This document shows positions 41,191-50,652 of a stretch of DNA of 52,408 nucleotides, piece after piece; the stretch's first letter is position 1; each line of letters begins with the position of its first letter. The DNA comes from RGIG6904 sp024680835 (GTDB taxonomy: Bacteria; Bacillota; Clostridia; Lachnospirales; Lachnospiraceae). The stretch lies in assembly GCA_024680835.1 (NCBI GenBank), contig JAILBP010000106.1, positions 1 through 52,408 on the forward strand, read 5' to 3'. The position numbers were made by a program, and so were the translations under genes. The notes beneath the pieces were generated by a model. It ran no database searches, was not told the origin of the DNA, and saw nothing but the letters and a program-made list of their open reading frames with translations.

Positions 41191-41959
41191 AGGTATTATA
41201 ATAGCGTTTTCTATATATTCGAGGATACCTATGCCTCACTTCAGGTGGGAAGAGGAAGATATGAAATACAATCTATGTTTTCTGCCGTTGGTGGGGGTAG
41301 TGACAGGGCTGCTTGTCTGTTCGGGAATAAAGATTTTTGATCATTTGGGGCTTAATCTGATATCAAAGATATGTATTACATCTGCGATACCGCTGCTCAT
41401 CACCGGAGGATTCCATGTTGACGGCTTCATGGATGTGAAGGATGCTCTGAGTTCCTACAAACCAAGGGAGGAAAAGCTTGCGATATTAAAAGATCCTCAC
41501 ATAGGCGCCTTTGCGGTTATAGGACTGGTATTGTACGGGCTATTGTGGATCGGAGCCCTGGCTGTCATTTTCGAAAAGGAGGCAGGAGGCGCCGGCATTG
41601 CATTGATATTTGTGTTTGTGCTGTCGAGGATATTGACGGCGATATCTTCCGTGACACTTAAAAAAGCTAAAAATACAGGTATGCTGGCTGATGAGGCCGG
41701 AAAAACAGGCAGGGTTGAGCTTATGATCATGTCAGTAGAACTGATGGCAGCGTTCCTGATCCTGGCGGTGAATGATCTGATCGTGGCGGGTATCTTTGTC
41801 ACAGTATTGACGGTATTCTTTTTGTATTACAGATTTATGGTATACAGGCAATTCGGTGGTGTGACCGGAGATACGGCAGGTTATTCTGTATGTGTAAGTG
41901 AGCTTCTGATGATAGTGGCACTTGCAGTGTATTGTGTTTTTAGAAGTGCGTTTATATGA
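41177..41959 (+). CDS. cobS: Adenosylcobinamide-GDP ribazoletransferase (cobalamin synthase)
   Basis: It joins adenosylcobinamide-GDP and alpha-ribazole (phosphate) in the membrane. The 260-residue protein has SIYSRIPMP (about 12-20), the metal-binding motif GGFHVDGFMDVKDAL (about 76-90) and HIGAFAVIGLV (about 110-120), with about six membrane helices. The length is standard. It starts inside the end of cobU. A repeat element separates it from cbiB. Confidence 0.94.
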   Translation: MKIIKGIIIAFSIYSRIPMPHFRWEEEDMKYNLCFLPLVGVVTGLLVCSGIKIFDHLGLNLISKICITSAIPLLITGGFHVDGFMDVKDALSSYKPREEKLAILKDPHIGAFAVIGLVLYGLLWIGALAVIFEKEAGGAGIALIFVFVLSRILTAISSVTLKKAKNTGMLADEAGKTGRVELMIMSVELMAAFLILAVNDLIVAGIFVTVLTVFFLYYRFMVYRQFGGVTGDTAGYSVCVSELLMIVALAVYCVFRSAFI

Positions 41960-41962
41960 TGT

Positions 41963-42027
41963 CTATTCACATTTTGTCAGGTATGTGGTCGTGCCGGATT
42001 ATACCTTAAAACAGCTGTGAAAAGTAA
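41963..42027 (+). repeat. Repeat element with CTATTCACA/TGTGAAAAG ends between cobS and cbiB
   Basis: CTATTCACA (41963-41971) and CTGTGAAAAGTAA (42015-42027) are inverted and near-identical to the ends of the 32582-32676 element. The interior differs. It is placed in the 124-bp gap of an otherwise overlapping gene string. Confidence 0.55.
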
Positions 42028-42083
42028 TTATGTGATAAACGACAGGGGATTTTTGAGAACGGGATTCGCGAGGGAAAATAAAA

Positions 42084-43091
42084 ATGGATGAACACAGGTT
42101 TTTATTGATAGTATATCATATGATCGCGTTTTCCCTGGGATGCCTTCTTGATCTGATAATAGGAGACCCTTACACGCTGCCTCATCCCATAAGGTGGATC
42201 GGAAGTCTTATAGGATTTCTGGATAAAAAACTGAATAACGGAATACATGGGAAGATGAGACTTAGGTTGAGAGGTCTTTTGACGGTTGCAGTGGTGTTGA
42301 TATTGCCTGCCTCCGTATGTGCTGCAGTGATTGTTTGCGCATACAGACTTCATTTCTGTGCGGGGATCGTAACGGAAGCGGTCATAACCTTCTACATGCT
42401 GGCAGGAAAGAGCCTTTACGTGGAGAGCATGAAGGTTTGCCGCGCCATGAGAAAAGGTGACACGGAAGCCGGCAGACAGGCGGTTACCATGATAGTGGGC
42501 AGAGATACGGATGTTCTGGATGATGAAGGCATCATAAAAGCCGCTGTGGAGACAGTGGCTGAGAACACTTCCGACGGTGTTATCGCACCGCTCCTGTTCC
42601 TGGCTCTGGGAGGACCTGTGGCAGGGGTTGTATATAAGAGCGTCAATACCATGGATTCCATGATAGGCTACAAAAATGAAAAGTACGCTGATTTTGGATT
42701 TTTTGCCGCAAAGCTGGACGATATTCTCAATTTCCTGCCTGCCAGAATCAGCGCGGTATTGATGATCCTTGCCACTGTCCCTGCAGGGCGGGATTTCTCG
42801 TTTAAGCGGGCGGCATTGGTATTCGCAAGAGACAGATATAATCATGCAAGTCCGAATTCCGCTCAGTGCGAGAGTGTCTGCGCGGGAGCTTTGGGAGTGA
42901 GGCTTGCGGGAAATGCGTCTTATTTCGGGAAGACAGTGGAAAAGCCGTATATCGGAGATAAGCTTCGGGATGTGGAGGCGGAGGATATAGCAAGGGCTGA
43001 CAGGCTTATGTTTATAACGGGCTTTCTGACTTACATATTGTGTATGGCTATAATGCTCGTATCAGTATTATTCGGGATCATGGCCAGGTAG
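42084..43091 (+). CDS. cbiB: Adenosylcobinamide-phosphate synthase
   Basis: It attaches the aminopropanol (phosphate) arm to adenosylcobyric acid in the membrane. The 335-residue protein has the signatures DLIIGDPYTLPHPIRWIG in pieces (about 23-40), AVETVAENTSDGVIAPL (about 154-170), KSVNTMDSMIGYKNEKY (about 186-202) and RDRYNHASPNSAQCES (about 247-262). These are the diagnostic blocks of CbiB. GAGGGAAAA precedes the ATG. The gap to the next gene is filled by repeat sequence. Confidence 0.94.
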   Translation: MDEHRFLLIVYHMIAFSLGCLLDLIIGDPYTLPHPIRWIGSLIGFLDKKLNNGIHGKMRLRLRGLLTVAVVLILPASVCAAVIVCAYRLHFCAGIVTEAVITFYMLAGKSLYVESMKVCRAMRKGDTEAGRQAVTMIVGRDTDVLDDEGIIKAAVETVAENTSDGVIAPLLFLALGGPVAGVVYKSVNTMDSMIGYKNEKYADFGFFAAKLDDILNFLPARISAVLMILATVPAGRDFSFKRAALVFARDRYNHASPNSAQCESVCAGALGVRLAGNASYFGKTVEKPYIGDKLRDVEAEDIARADRLMFITGFLTYILCMAIMLVSVLFGIMAR

Positions 43092-43229
43092 GTGAGGCAC
43101 GAACAACAGGGTGTATGTGTTCGAACCGCGATACACATTGGGACAACTGTGAATAGTAACGATTTTTTTAATCAGAATTCTGGGGAACGGTATAAAGGTG
43201 TGACAGGGAATTTGAAAAGGGAGAGTTAT
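43092..43229 (+). other. cbiB-cobD intergenic gap with repeat motif
   Basis: Contains GTGTAT...ATACAC inverted halves (about 43109-43137) and a CTGTGAATAGTAAC motif (43147-43160), followed by AT-rich sequence and the ribosome-binding site of cobD. The frame is open into cobD, but these codons have no family similarity and a better start lies at 43230. Confidence 0.55.
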
Positions 43230-44267
43230 ATGAGCTACGAACACGGGGGAAACATATACAAAAAGAATATAGATATGGATTTTTCCGTGAGTCTTAATCC
43301 TCTCGGGTGTCCCAAGGAAGTTAAAGAGGCTGTGACGGGAGCTGCAGATCGTATCTTTTGCTACCCGGATCCCGCACAGAATGCTGTAAGATCCGATCTT
43401 TCAGAGCTTTGCGGAGTCGGGGCTGATAATGTAATATGCACAAACGGGGCGTCGGAGCTTATAATGGCTGCAGTACGCATGGTAAAGCCTAAAAAGGCGC
43501 TTTTGACAGCACCTTCTTTTTACGGTTATGAACATGCGCTCAAAAGTGATGGAAACTGCGAGATTATAAGATATGTTACGAAAGAGGAGAAGGGCTTTTC
43601 CGTCGAGTCGGACGTGATCGATCTACTGACGGATGATATAGACATGTTTTTTCTGGCAAATCCCAACAATCCTACAGGTAAGCTTTTAGATCCTGATCTG
43701 ATGGAAAGGATTGCGGGTATCTGTGAGGAGAAAAAGATATTTCTGGTAATAGACGAATGCTTTTTAAGGCTGTCTGACGGAGGAAAGAGCATGGCCGAAT
43801 ATGCCATGAAGCATGAAATGGTGCTGGTGGTGGATGCTTTTACAAAGCTCTTTGCCATACCGGGAGTGCGATTTGGCTACGGCATCACTTCGGGAAATAA
43901 CACAGAGAGGCTTGAGAGGGTCCTGCCGGAATGGAATGTCTCGGTGTTCGCAGAGGCGGCAGCAGCTGCGGGATGCAGGGTCCTGATGGAGAGCTCATTT
44001 CAAAATGACAGTAATGAGTATATAAAAAAGGAGAGGGAGTTTCTCGGGAAAGCCCTGACAGACCTCGGTTTCAGAGTCTTTGACAGCGATACTCTCTTTT
44101 TTATGTTTTGTACGGACAGGGATATCTGCGGACCATTGCAGGACAGGGGGATACTGATAAGGGACTGCAGCAATTTCGATCCGCTCCCGAGGGGCCATTA
44201 CAGGACAGCGGTGAGAACACACGAAGAAAATGTAAGACTTGCTGAGTGTTTGAAGACTTTGGTATGA
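43230..44267 (+). CDS. cobD: L-threonine O-3-phosphate decarboxylase-type aminotransferase
   Basis: It belongs to the PLP-dependent aminotransferase class I/II and in this context makes aminopropanol phosphate from threonine phosphate. The 345-residue protein has GGNIYKK (about 6-12), FSVSLNPLGCP (about 18-28), ANPNNPTGKLL (about 150-160), VIDECF (about 174-179) and the PLP-lysine motif DAFTKLFAIPGVRFGYG (about 200-216), all as in CobD. ATG 43230 follows GGGAGAG. Histidinol-phosphate aminotransferase is the alternative; cobalamin context favours CobD. Confidence 0.88.
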   Translation: MSYEHGGNIYKKNIDMDFSVSLNPLGCPKEVKEAVTGAADRIFCYPDPAQNAVRSDLSELCGVGADNVICTNGASELIMAAVRMVKPKKALLTAPSFYGYEHALKSDGNCEIIRYVTKEEKGFSVESDVIDLLTDDIDMFFLANPNNPTGKLLDPDLMERIAGICEEKKIFLVIDECFLRLSDGGKSMAEYAMKHEMVLVVDAFTKLFAIPGVRFGYGITSGNNTERLERVLPEWNVSVFAEAAAAAGCRVLMESSFQNDSNEYIKKEREFLGKALTDLGFRVFDSDTLFFMFCTDRDICGPLQDRGILIRDCSNFDPLPRGHYRTAVRTHEENVRLAECLKTLV

Positions 44268-44317
44268 GGTTTTAAAGACAGTCGTAGGAAACCATTGCCA
44301 AAGAGAGGAGGTGCGGT

Positions 44318-44956
44318 TTGGATATAGAATATGTCAGACCTGATCAGATAGAAAAGAGGAGTTTCGAGATCATTTCCGCAGAGCTTGAAAGATCGGGCAT
44401 AACGCTGCCTGTGGACAGGGATTTCATCATAAAGAGGGCGATCCATACCACTGCGGATTTTGATTATGCAAAAACCCTGTATTTTTCGGATAATGCAGTG
44501 GAAACAGCATTGGAGCTCATAAAAAACGGGGCGACTATAGTGACCGATACCAATATGGCTCTTTCCGGCATCAACAAAAAAGTTCTGGCTTCCTACGGTG
44601 GAAGCGCATACTGCTTTATGGCGGATGAGGATGTTGTGCATAAGGCTAAGGCAGATGGTTCTACCAGGGCAGCAGCTGCCATGGACAAAGCGGGAAAGAT
44701 CCGGGGAGATGTTATATTTGCCATTGGCAATGCACCGACTGCACTCATAAAGCTTAGGGAGATGTATGATGAAGGCATATACAGACCGGCTTTTGTCATC
44801 GGTGTTCCGGTGGGGTTTGTGAATGTGGAAGCCGGAAAGGAACTTATCATAGATACGGATGTACCATGTATCGTAAACAGGGGCAGGAAGGGTGGCAGCA
44901 GTGTGGCAGCTGCCATATGCAATGCTCTTTTGTATAAATTGAGGGATGAGACATGA
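44318..44956 (+). CDS. cbiC: Cobalt-precorrin-8 methylmutase, TTG start
   Basis: It moves the C-11 methyl group to C-12, giving cobyrinic acid. The 212-residue protein has the catalytic His in KRAIHTTADFDYA (about 40-52), GATIVTDTNMALSGIN (about 69-84), AIGNAPTAL (about 146-154) and the C-terminal GRKGGSSVAAAICNALL. The start codon is TTG: GAGAGGAGGTG ends only 4 nt before it and no ATG is near. The stop overlaps cbiD. Confidence 0.94.
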   Translation: MDIEYVRPDQIEKRSFEIISAELERSGITLPVDRDFIIKRAIHTTADFDYAKTLYFSDNAVETALELIKNGATIVTDTNMALSGINKKVLASYGGSAYCFMADEDVVHKAKADGSTRAAAAMDKAGKIRGDVIFAIGNAPTALIKLREMYDEGIYRPAFVIGVPVGFVNVEAGKELIIDTDVPCIVNRGRKGGSSVAAAICNALLYKLRDET

Positions 44957-46056
44957 GATACGGATTTACAACCGGAAGCTGTGCAGCCGCTGCCTCCAAG
45001 GCGGCGACATACATGCTGCTCAGTGGACAGCCTAAAGAAGATATTTCCATCATCACACCTAAGGGTATTGAATATAAGACAGAGATACATGATATCACCA
45101 TGTCGGACAGAGAGGTAAAATGTGCCGTTATCAAAGACAGTGGCGACGATCCGGATATCACAAACGGGATAAAGATATTTGCTTCTGTTTCTGTCAGTGA
45201 TGAGGAGGGAGACCGTGTTATCATAAAAGGCGGTGAAGGCGTAGGCACGGTGACGGCTCCGGGACTTGACAGACCTGTAGGGAGCCCTGCCATAAACTCG
45301 GTGCCTTTATCCATGATAGAAGCGGAAGTGAACCTTGTGAAGAATCTTTTCGACTATCAGGGCTGTCTTGAGGTGACAATTTCAGTGCTCGAAGGCGTGG
45401 AAATAGCAAAAAAAACATATAACGAAAGACTTGGCATTATAGGTGGTATATCTATTATAGGTACCAGCGGTATAGTGGAACCCATGAGCAATCAGGCATT
45501 AAAGGATACCATAAAGCTTCAGATCGGACAGCAGGTAACCTTAGGACATAAAGCGCTCATCATCTCTCCGGGAAATTATGGCATGGATTTCATCAGGGAG
45601 AAGTTTGATTACGATCTTGAAAGGGCGGTAAAATGTTCAAATTTTATCGGTTTTACTCTTGATACGGCCGGGGAAGCCGGAGTCAGGAAGCTTCTTCTGG
45701 TGGGACATATAGGAAAGCTTATTAAGATTTCAGGTGGTATCATGAATACACATTCCGCCGAGGCGGACTGCAGGATGGAGCTCATGGCGGCTGTTTTTTT
45801 GGAGGTCGGAGGTAGTTATGAGGCTGCGCTTAAGATATTGAAGTGTCTGAATACAACGGAAGCCTGTTTTTTAGTGAAGAAGGAAGGAAAAGACGAGGCC
45901 TTCGGAAGACGCCTGGCGGAAAGATGTAAATATCATCTTGATAAAAGGGCAGTGGATGAGATGCAGGTGGAATGCATCATCTTTTCCAATGAAGACGGTG
46001 TGATCGGTGCGACAGAGGGGGCTTTCGAACTGCTGGAGGAGATAAAGCATGAGTAA
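44953..46056 (+). CDS. cbiD: Cobalt-precorrin-5B C1-methyltransferase
   Basis: It methylates C-1 in the anaerobic pathway. The 367-residue protein starts with the hallmark RYGFTTGSCAAAASKAA (2-18) and has TAPGLDRPVGSPAIN (about 96-110) and the GTSGIVEPMS block (about 173-182), then GNYGMDF and VGHIGK. The length fits. CbiD marks the early-cobalt-insertion route. ATG 44953 overlaps the cbiC stop (ATGA), and cbiF begins inside its end. Confidence 0.96.
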   Translation: MRYGFTTGSCAAAASKAATYMLLSGQPKEDISIITPKGIEYKTEIHDITMSDREVKCAVIKDSGDDPDITNGIKIFASVSVSDEEGDRVIIKGGEGVGTVTAPGLDRPVGSPAINSVPLSMIEAEVNLVKNLFDYQGCLEVTISVLEGVEIAKKTYNERLGIIGGISIIGTSGIVEPMSNQALKDTIKLQIGQQVTLGHKALIISPGNYGMDFIREKFDYDLERAVKCSNFIGFTLDTAGEAGVRKLLLVGHIGKLIKISGGIMNTHSAEADCRMELMAAVFLEVGGSYEAALKILKCLNTTEACFLVKKEGKDEAFGRRLAERCKYHLDKRAVDEMQVECIIFSNEDGVIGATEGAFELLEEIKHE

Positions 46057-46810
46057 GGTTCATTTTGTTGGAGCGGGACCGGGAGCTGCAGACCTTATAA
46101 CGGTTCGGGGAATGAACATGTTAAAGAAGGCGGACGTGGTGATATATGCGGGTTCGCTGGTTAATAAGGAGCTTTTGGATTACGCGAAGGAAGCGAGTAT
46201 TTATAACAGTGCGGTCATGACACTGGAAGAAGTTCTGGATGTGATGAAAGACGCAGTGGCTCATGATCTTGATGTGGTGCGTCTTCATACCGGAGATCAG
46301 AGCATATACGGCGCGGTCAGAGAGCAGATGGATGAACTGGACAAGGCAGGTATAGAATACGATTCCTGCCCCGGGGTGAGCGCATGTTTCGGAGCGGCGT
46401 CTTCGCTGGATCTTGAATATACACTCCCCGGGGTATCACAGACCCTCATCATCACCAGAATGGAGGGAAAAACTGCGGTGCCTGAGGGTGAGAGCATCGA
46501 GAGTCTGGCGGCTCATCATGCTTCGATGGCGATATATCTGAGTGCCGCACTTACGCAGGAACTGTCCGAAAGGCTCATAAAAGGCGGTTTTTCAGTTGAT
46601 ACTCCGGCAGTCATAGTGTATAAAGCAACCTGGCCGGATGAGAAGATCATAAGGTGCACAGTGGGAAGTCTCCATGAAGCCTCTGTAAAATACGGTATTT
46701 CCAAGACAGCCGTGATATTGGTGGGAGATGCTGTGGCACAGGAAAATTATGACAGGTCAAAGCTTTATGCACCGGATTTTTCCACGGGATTCAGAGAGGC
46801 AAAGACATGA
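46049..46810 (+). CDS. cbiF: Cobalt-precorrin-4 C11-methyltransferase
   Basis: It belongs to the SAM-dependent tetrapyrrole methylase family. The 253-residue protein has FVGAGPGAADLITVRG (about 5-20), VIYAGSLVN (about 32-40), RLHTGDQSIYGA (about 79-90), CPGVSACFGAA (about 105-115) and ATWPDEKII (about 195-203). The combination of AGSLV and HTGD-SIYGA motifs identifies CbiF rather than CbiL or CbiH. It overlaps both neighbours. Confidence 0.95.
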   Translation: MSKVHFVGAGPGAADLITVRGMNMLKKADVVIYAGSLVNKELLDYAKEASIYNSAVMTLEEVLDVMKDAVAHDLDVVRLHTGDQSIYGAVREQMDELDKAGIEYDSCPGVSACFGAASSLDLEYTLPGVSQTLIITRMEGKTAVPEGESIESLAAHHASMAIYLSAALTQELSERLIKGGFSVDTPAVIVYKATWPDEKIIRCTVGSLHEASVKYGISKTAVILVGDAVAQENYDRSKLYAPDFSTGFREAKT

Positions 46811-47754
46811 AGATGAGAGTCGTTAGTTTTACTCAGGCGGGCTTTGAACAGGCGATTAACATTACGGAAAAGCTTAAAGATATGGGATTTGAACCGGAGA
46901 TCTGTGAAAAAGAGAAAACTGATGAGCTGATAAAAGACAGTTTTGACTTACAGATACCATTGATATTCGTGTGCGCTTGCGGGATCGCTGTCAGAAAGAT
47001 CGCTCCGTATATACAGGACAAGCTTAAGGACATTCCCGTTTTAGTCATAGATGAAAAGGGAAGATTTGTGATCCCGGTCTTATCAGGCCATGCCGGAGGG
47101 GCAAATTCACTGGCAGGGAAGCTTTCGCGTGTCCTGGACGCAGTCTGTGTCACGACTACCGCAACGGATATCAATGAAACCTTTTCTCCTGATGTCTTTG
47201 CTGTTCAAAACAGGCTTAAGATCATGAATAAGGACGGTATAAAGAAGGTATCTTCAAAGGTTCTGGAAGGAAAACCGATCCTTATCAGTGTCTGTGATCA
47301 AATGCCGGAGGCGGGCTGTGACATATTGATATCGGATGAGAATGTCAGCGGATATACGCTGTGGCTCTCACCCAAAAAATATGTTCTGGGCATAGGCTGC
47401 AGGAAGGGAAAGAGAGTGGCTGACATTGAGGCGGCGGTTGAGACCGTGATGGGTGAAGCCGGTATCACATATGATGATATATATGCCTTCGGATCCGTGG
47501 ATATAAAGGCGGATGAAGAGGGGCTTAAAGATTTTTCCGCAAAACACAGGATACCCTTTGTAACCTTTTCGCCGGAGATGCTAAAGAAGGCTTCGGGTGA
47601 GTTCAAGGCATCGGCTTTTGTGGAGAAAGTGACAGGAGTAGACAATGTATGCGAGAGAGCGGCGGTATTGCTCACCGGAGGAAGGGGCAAGATCATGACC
47701 GGCAAGACTGCTGTTAACGGAGTGACCGTTGCCATCGCGGAGAGGATCCTGTAG
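46807..47754 (+). CDS. cbiG: Cobalt-precorrin-5A hydrolase
   Basis: It opens the delta-lactone and releases acetaldehyde. The 315-residue protein has the N-terminal part with FVCACGIAVRKIAPYIQDK in pieces (about 55-73), VIPVLSGHAGGAN (about 90-102), and the C-terminal CbiG domain with LGIGCRKGK (about 196-204). The length suits CbiG without extra fusion. It overlaps cbiF by 4 bp; 15 bp separate it from cbiH. Confidence 0.94.
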   Translation: MKMRVVSFTQAGFEQAINITEKLKDMGFEPEICEKEKTDELIKDSFDLQIPLIFVCACGIAVRKIAPYIQDKLKDIPVLVIDEKGRFVIPVLSGHAGGANSLAGKLSRVLDAVCVTTTATDINETFSPDVFAVQNRLKIMNKDGIKKVSSKVLEGKPILISVCDQMPEAGCDILISDENVSGYTLWLSPKKYVLGIGCRKGKRVADIEAAVETVMGEAGITYDDIYAFGSVDIKADEEGLKDFSAKHRIPFVTFSPEMLKKASGEFKASAFVEKVTGVDNVCERAAVLLTGGRGKIMTGKTAVNGVTVAIAERIL

Positions 47755-47769
47755 GTAAGGAGATAAGGC

Positions 47770-48504
47770 ATGAAGATCTATGTTGTGGGGATGGGGCCCG
47801 GGAGAGAGGAATACATGACACACGAGGCATCCCGGGTATTGGATGGATCGGATACCATCATAGGTTATAAGGTTTATATCGATCTTGTGAGAGACAGGTA
47901 CAGTGAGAAAGAATTGCTGACCACAGGCATGAGGGATGAAGTCAGACGATGTGAACTCTGTATTGAAAAAGCGGCAGAGGGTAAGACTGTAAGTCTCATT
48001 TGCAGCGGTGATTCGGGAGTGTACGGCATGGCATCCCTCATGCTGTCGGTGGCAAAAGACCACCCAAAGATCGGGGTCGAGGTGGTGCCGGGGGTGACGG
48101 CAGCGCTGTCAGGAAGTGCTCTTTTAGGTGCGCCGGTAGGTCACGATTTCTGTGTGATCAGTTTGAGCGACCTGCTGACACCGTGGGCATTGATCGAGAA
48201 AAGACTGAGATTCGCCGCGGAGGCTGATTTTGTAATAGTGATATACAACCCCTCCAGCAAAGGAAGACCGGATCATCTTAAAAGAGCGTTGGATATCATA
48301 AAAGAATATACCGGTGGAAACCGCATTTGCGGGATTGCCAGGAATATAGGAAGAGAAGATGAAACCTGCGGAATATACACTCTGGACGAATTGAGAAGTG
48401 TTTCTACAGATATGTTCACCACAGTATTTATAGGCAATTCTCAGAGCAGAGAGGTTAACGGAAGGTTTGTCACACCGAGGGGATATGGTGAATATGAGGG
48501 ATAA
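47770..48504 (+). CDS. cbiH: Cobalt-precorrin-3 C17-methyltransferase
   Basis: It contracts the ring while methylating C-17. The 244-residue tetrapyrrole methylase has VVGMGPGREEYMT (about 4-16), ICSGDSGVYGMA (about 76-87), VVPGVTAALSGSALLGAPVGHDF in pieces (about 100-122), VIYNPSSKGR (about 156-165) and the C-terminal TVFIGNSQSR (about 218). CSGDSGVYGMA is diagnostic of CbiH/CobJ. AAGGAGAT precedes the ATG. It overlaps the fusion gene. Confidence 0.95.
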   Translation: MKIYVVGMGPGREEYMTHEASRVLDGSDTIIGYKVYIDLVRDRYSEKELLTTGMRDEVRRCELCIEKAAEGKTVSLICSGDSGVYGMASLMLSVAKDHPKIGVEVVPGVTAALSGSALLGAPVGHDFCVISLSDLLTPWALIEKRLRFAAEADFVIVIYNPSSKGRPDHLKRALDIIKEYTGGNRICGIARNIGREDETCGIYTLDELRSVSTDMFTTVFIGNSQSREVNGRFVTPRGYGEYEG

Positions 48505-50623
48505 AAGACTGAAGATCATCATTTTTTCCGGTACTACGGAAGGAAGACAGCTGTCGGAGAAACTGAGAGAATTAAAAATACCGCATACAGTGTGTGTTGC
48601 CACACCATATGGGGAACTTATGTGCACGGAGGATGAGAATGTGCTCATAAAAGAGGGGCGTCTGAATACCGAAGAGATGAAGGAGCTGTTCTCAAACGGT
48701 ACACAGGTAGTGGCAGACGCAACCCACCCCTTTGCCCTTGAAGTCAGCGCCAACCTGAAAAGAGCAGCAAAAGAAAAAAGCACGGAGTATATAAGGGTTC
48801 TGCGTGAGGTACAGGATAATCCGGAGTATCCTGATTATGTGAGACTCTTCGATACTATGGAAGAATGTGTAAAAGCTCTAAATAGTATTCCCGGAAATCT
48901 GCTATTCACAACAGGCAGTAAGGACCTGGATTCCATAGTAAAAAACATAGACGACCTGTCGAGAGTCTATGTAAGAGTTCTGCCGTCCATATCTGCTATT
49001 GAAGCCTGTGAAAAGGCAGGGGTGCGTAATGACCATATTATCGCTATGCACGGTCCCTTTTCTGTAGCTGTCAATATCGCCATAATGCAGCAGTTTGATA
49101 TCTCCTGTCTTATCAGCAAGGAGAGCGGCAGGACCGGAGGTCTCGATGAAAAGCTTGAAGCCTGCAAAGATCTCGGACTTCCGTGTTTCCTTATCAGACG
49201 CCCTGTCGAGACAGAGGGAGTCAGTGTTGATGAGGCAAAGGATTTGATAGAAGATCTTATGCAAAAAGATGAGCGGTATGATGATACGGTTTTTAAAAAA
49301 GCAGCCGGGTATCAGTCGAAAGAGAAATTTGAAGAGTGTTTTGAAGTTAAGGTATCTGTTATCGGAACGGGACCGGGAGATCCGGATTTTCTAACATGCG
49401 AAGGAATGTCTGCCGTGAAAGGCAGTGACATTCTCTTTGGTGCGGAAAGGATCATAAAACCCTTTGACCACCCTGAAAAACATAAAGCATACCTTCCTGC
49501 CGATATAGCAGATATTCTGACAGAGTATATCAACAGCCGTAGATTTGCTGATCTTACGAGAGTCAATGCGGCAGTGCTGTTTTCGGGTGATACAGGGTTA
49601 TACAGCGGGGCATGCGGATTTGAGGAAAGATTGAGATCGTGCCTTGATGGCAGGCTGAGGAATGTGAATCTCTCTTTTTCAAGGATTCCCGGGATTTCCT
49701 CCGTTAGCGCATTCGCTGCAAAGCTTGGAGTTGAATATTCGGATTCGCTTGTGTTAAGTCTTCACAAAAAAAATACGCCAAAGGATTATGTAGAGGCAGC
49801 GGCTGATATCGCCGCAGCTTCAAAAATATTTGTGCTGTTTGCTACGGGTGATGATGTTTCTGCTTTGGCTGAGAGATTGATCCCTCTGTGTCCGGATGTT
49901 GTCATATCTCTGGGGGAGAGACTGTCTTATCCGGATGAGAAGATAACGGTTTTATCTCCTGTTGAAGCTCAAAACATCGGTGGGAAGGGACTGTATATCG
50001 CGTATATAGAAAATGACAACCCGCTGAAAAAGAGATTATTACCCTATTTGGAAGATGATGCATTCCTGCGAAATAAAACGCCTATGACAAAGGACATAAT
50101 AAGGCATGAGGTTTTGCGAAGGCTTGACCTCAGGGAAGGCGATGTTTTTTATGATGTGGGCAGCGGTACAGGATCAGTGTCTGTTGAGGCTGCGCTTTTG
50201 TCCCGCAGTATAAAGGTCTTTTCTTTTGAGATGAAGCAGGATGCCATAGCAATACAGCGAGAGAACATGGAACGGTTCGGTTGTTTACACATCCGGATAG
50301 TGGAGGGGGAAGCGCCTGAGAGCTTCAGAGATCTTGAAGCGCCGAACCGGGTGTTCATAGGTGGCTCGGGAGGAAGGCTTTTCGATATTCTGGATGCGCT
50401 GGAGAGTTTTCAAAAGCCGGAAAACAGGGAAAAAAAGATACGTGTGGTGATCACTGCGGTTTCTATAGAGACAATGTGCGAGATCGGAAGGCTTGCATCA
50501 GAAAAAAGGTATGATGATCTCAGTATTGTGCAAATCGCAGCCTCAAAGGCAAAGGAACTTGGTGCCTACCATCTCATGAGTGGGGCCGATCCCGTCATGA
50601 TAGCGTCGTTTGATATTGTTTGA
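48494..50623 (+). CDS. CbiJ-CbiE-CbiT triple fusion
   Basis: One 709-residue chain carries three corrin-ring enzymes. Residues about 1-265 are CbiJ, cobalt-precorrin-6A reductase: FSGTTEGRQL (about 9-18), DATHPFALEVSAN and TTGSKDLD. Residues about 285-495 are CbiE, C5-methyltransferase: VIGTGPGDPDFLTCEG, FSGDTGLYSGACGF and IPGISSVSAFAAKLG. Residues about 515-709 are CbiT, C15-methyltransferase/decarboxylase: MTKDIIRHEVL and the SAM loop VGSGTGSVSVEAA. All three have key motifs intact. ATG 48494 follows GAGGGG; earlier in-frame starts sit within cbiH. CbiE-CbiT fusions are common, while adding CbiJ is rarer. Confidence 0.93.
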   Translation: MRDKRLKIIIFSGTTEGRQLSEKLRELKIPHTVCVATPYGELMCTEDENVLIKEGRLNTEEMKELFSNGTQVVADATHPFALEVSANLKRAAKEKSTEYIRVLREVQDNPEYPDYVRLFDTMEECVKALNSIPGNLLFTTGSKDLDSIVKNIDDLSRVYVRVLPSISAIEACEKAGVRNDHIIAMHGPFSVAVNIAIMQQFDISCLISKESGRTGGLDEKLEACKDLGLPCFLIRRPVETEGVSVDEAKDLIEDLMQKDERYDDTVFKKAAGYQSKEKFEECFEVKVSVIGTGPGDPDFLTCEGMSAVKGSDILFGAERIIKPFDHPEKHKAYLPADIADILTEYINSRRFADLTRVNAAVLFSGDTGLYSGACGFEERLRSCLDGRLRNVNLSFSRIPGISSVSAFAAKLGVEYSDSLVLSLHKKNTPKDYVEAAADIAAASKIFVLFATGDDVSALAERLIPLCPDVVISLGERLSYPDEKITVLSPVEAQNIGGKGLYIAYIENDNPLKKRLLPYLEDDAFLRNKTPMTKDIIRHEVLRRLDLREGDVFYDVGSGTGSVSVEAALLSRSIKVFSFEMKQDAIAIQRENMERFGCLHIRIVEGEAPESFRDLEAPNRVFIGGSGGRLFDILDALESFQKPENREKKIRVVITAVSIETMCEIGRLASEKRYDDLSIVQIAASKAKELGAYHLMSGADPVMIASFDIV

Positions 50624-50652
50624 TCCGGCTGACATCGGATCAGGGGTAGAAA

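Noticed and set aside
43092..43229. Upstream extension of cobD to 43092
   Set aside because: These codons have no CobD similarity and contain the dispersed repeat; a good ribosome-binding site precedes ATG 43230.
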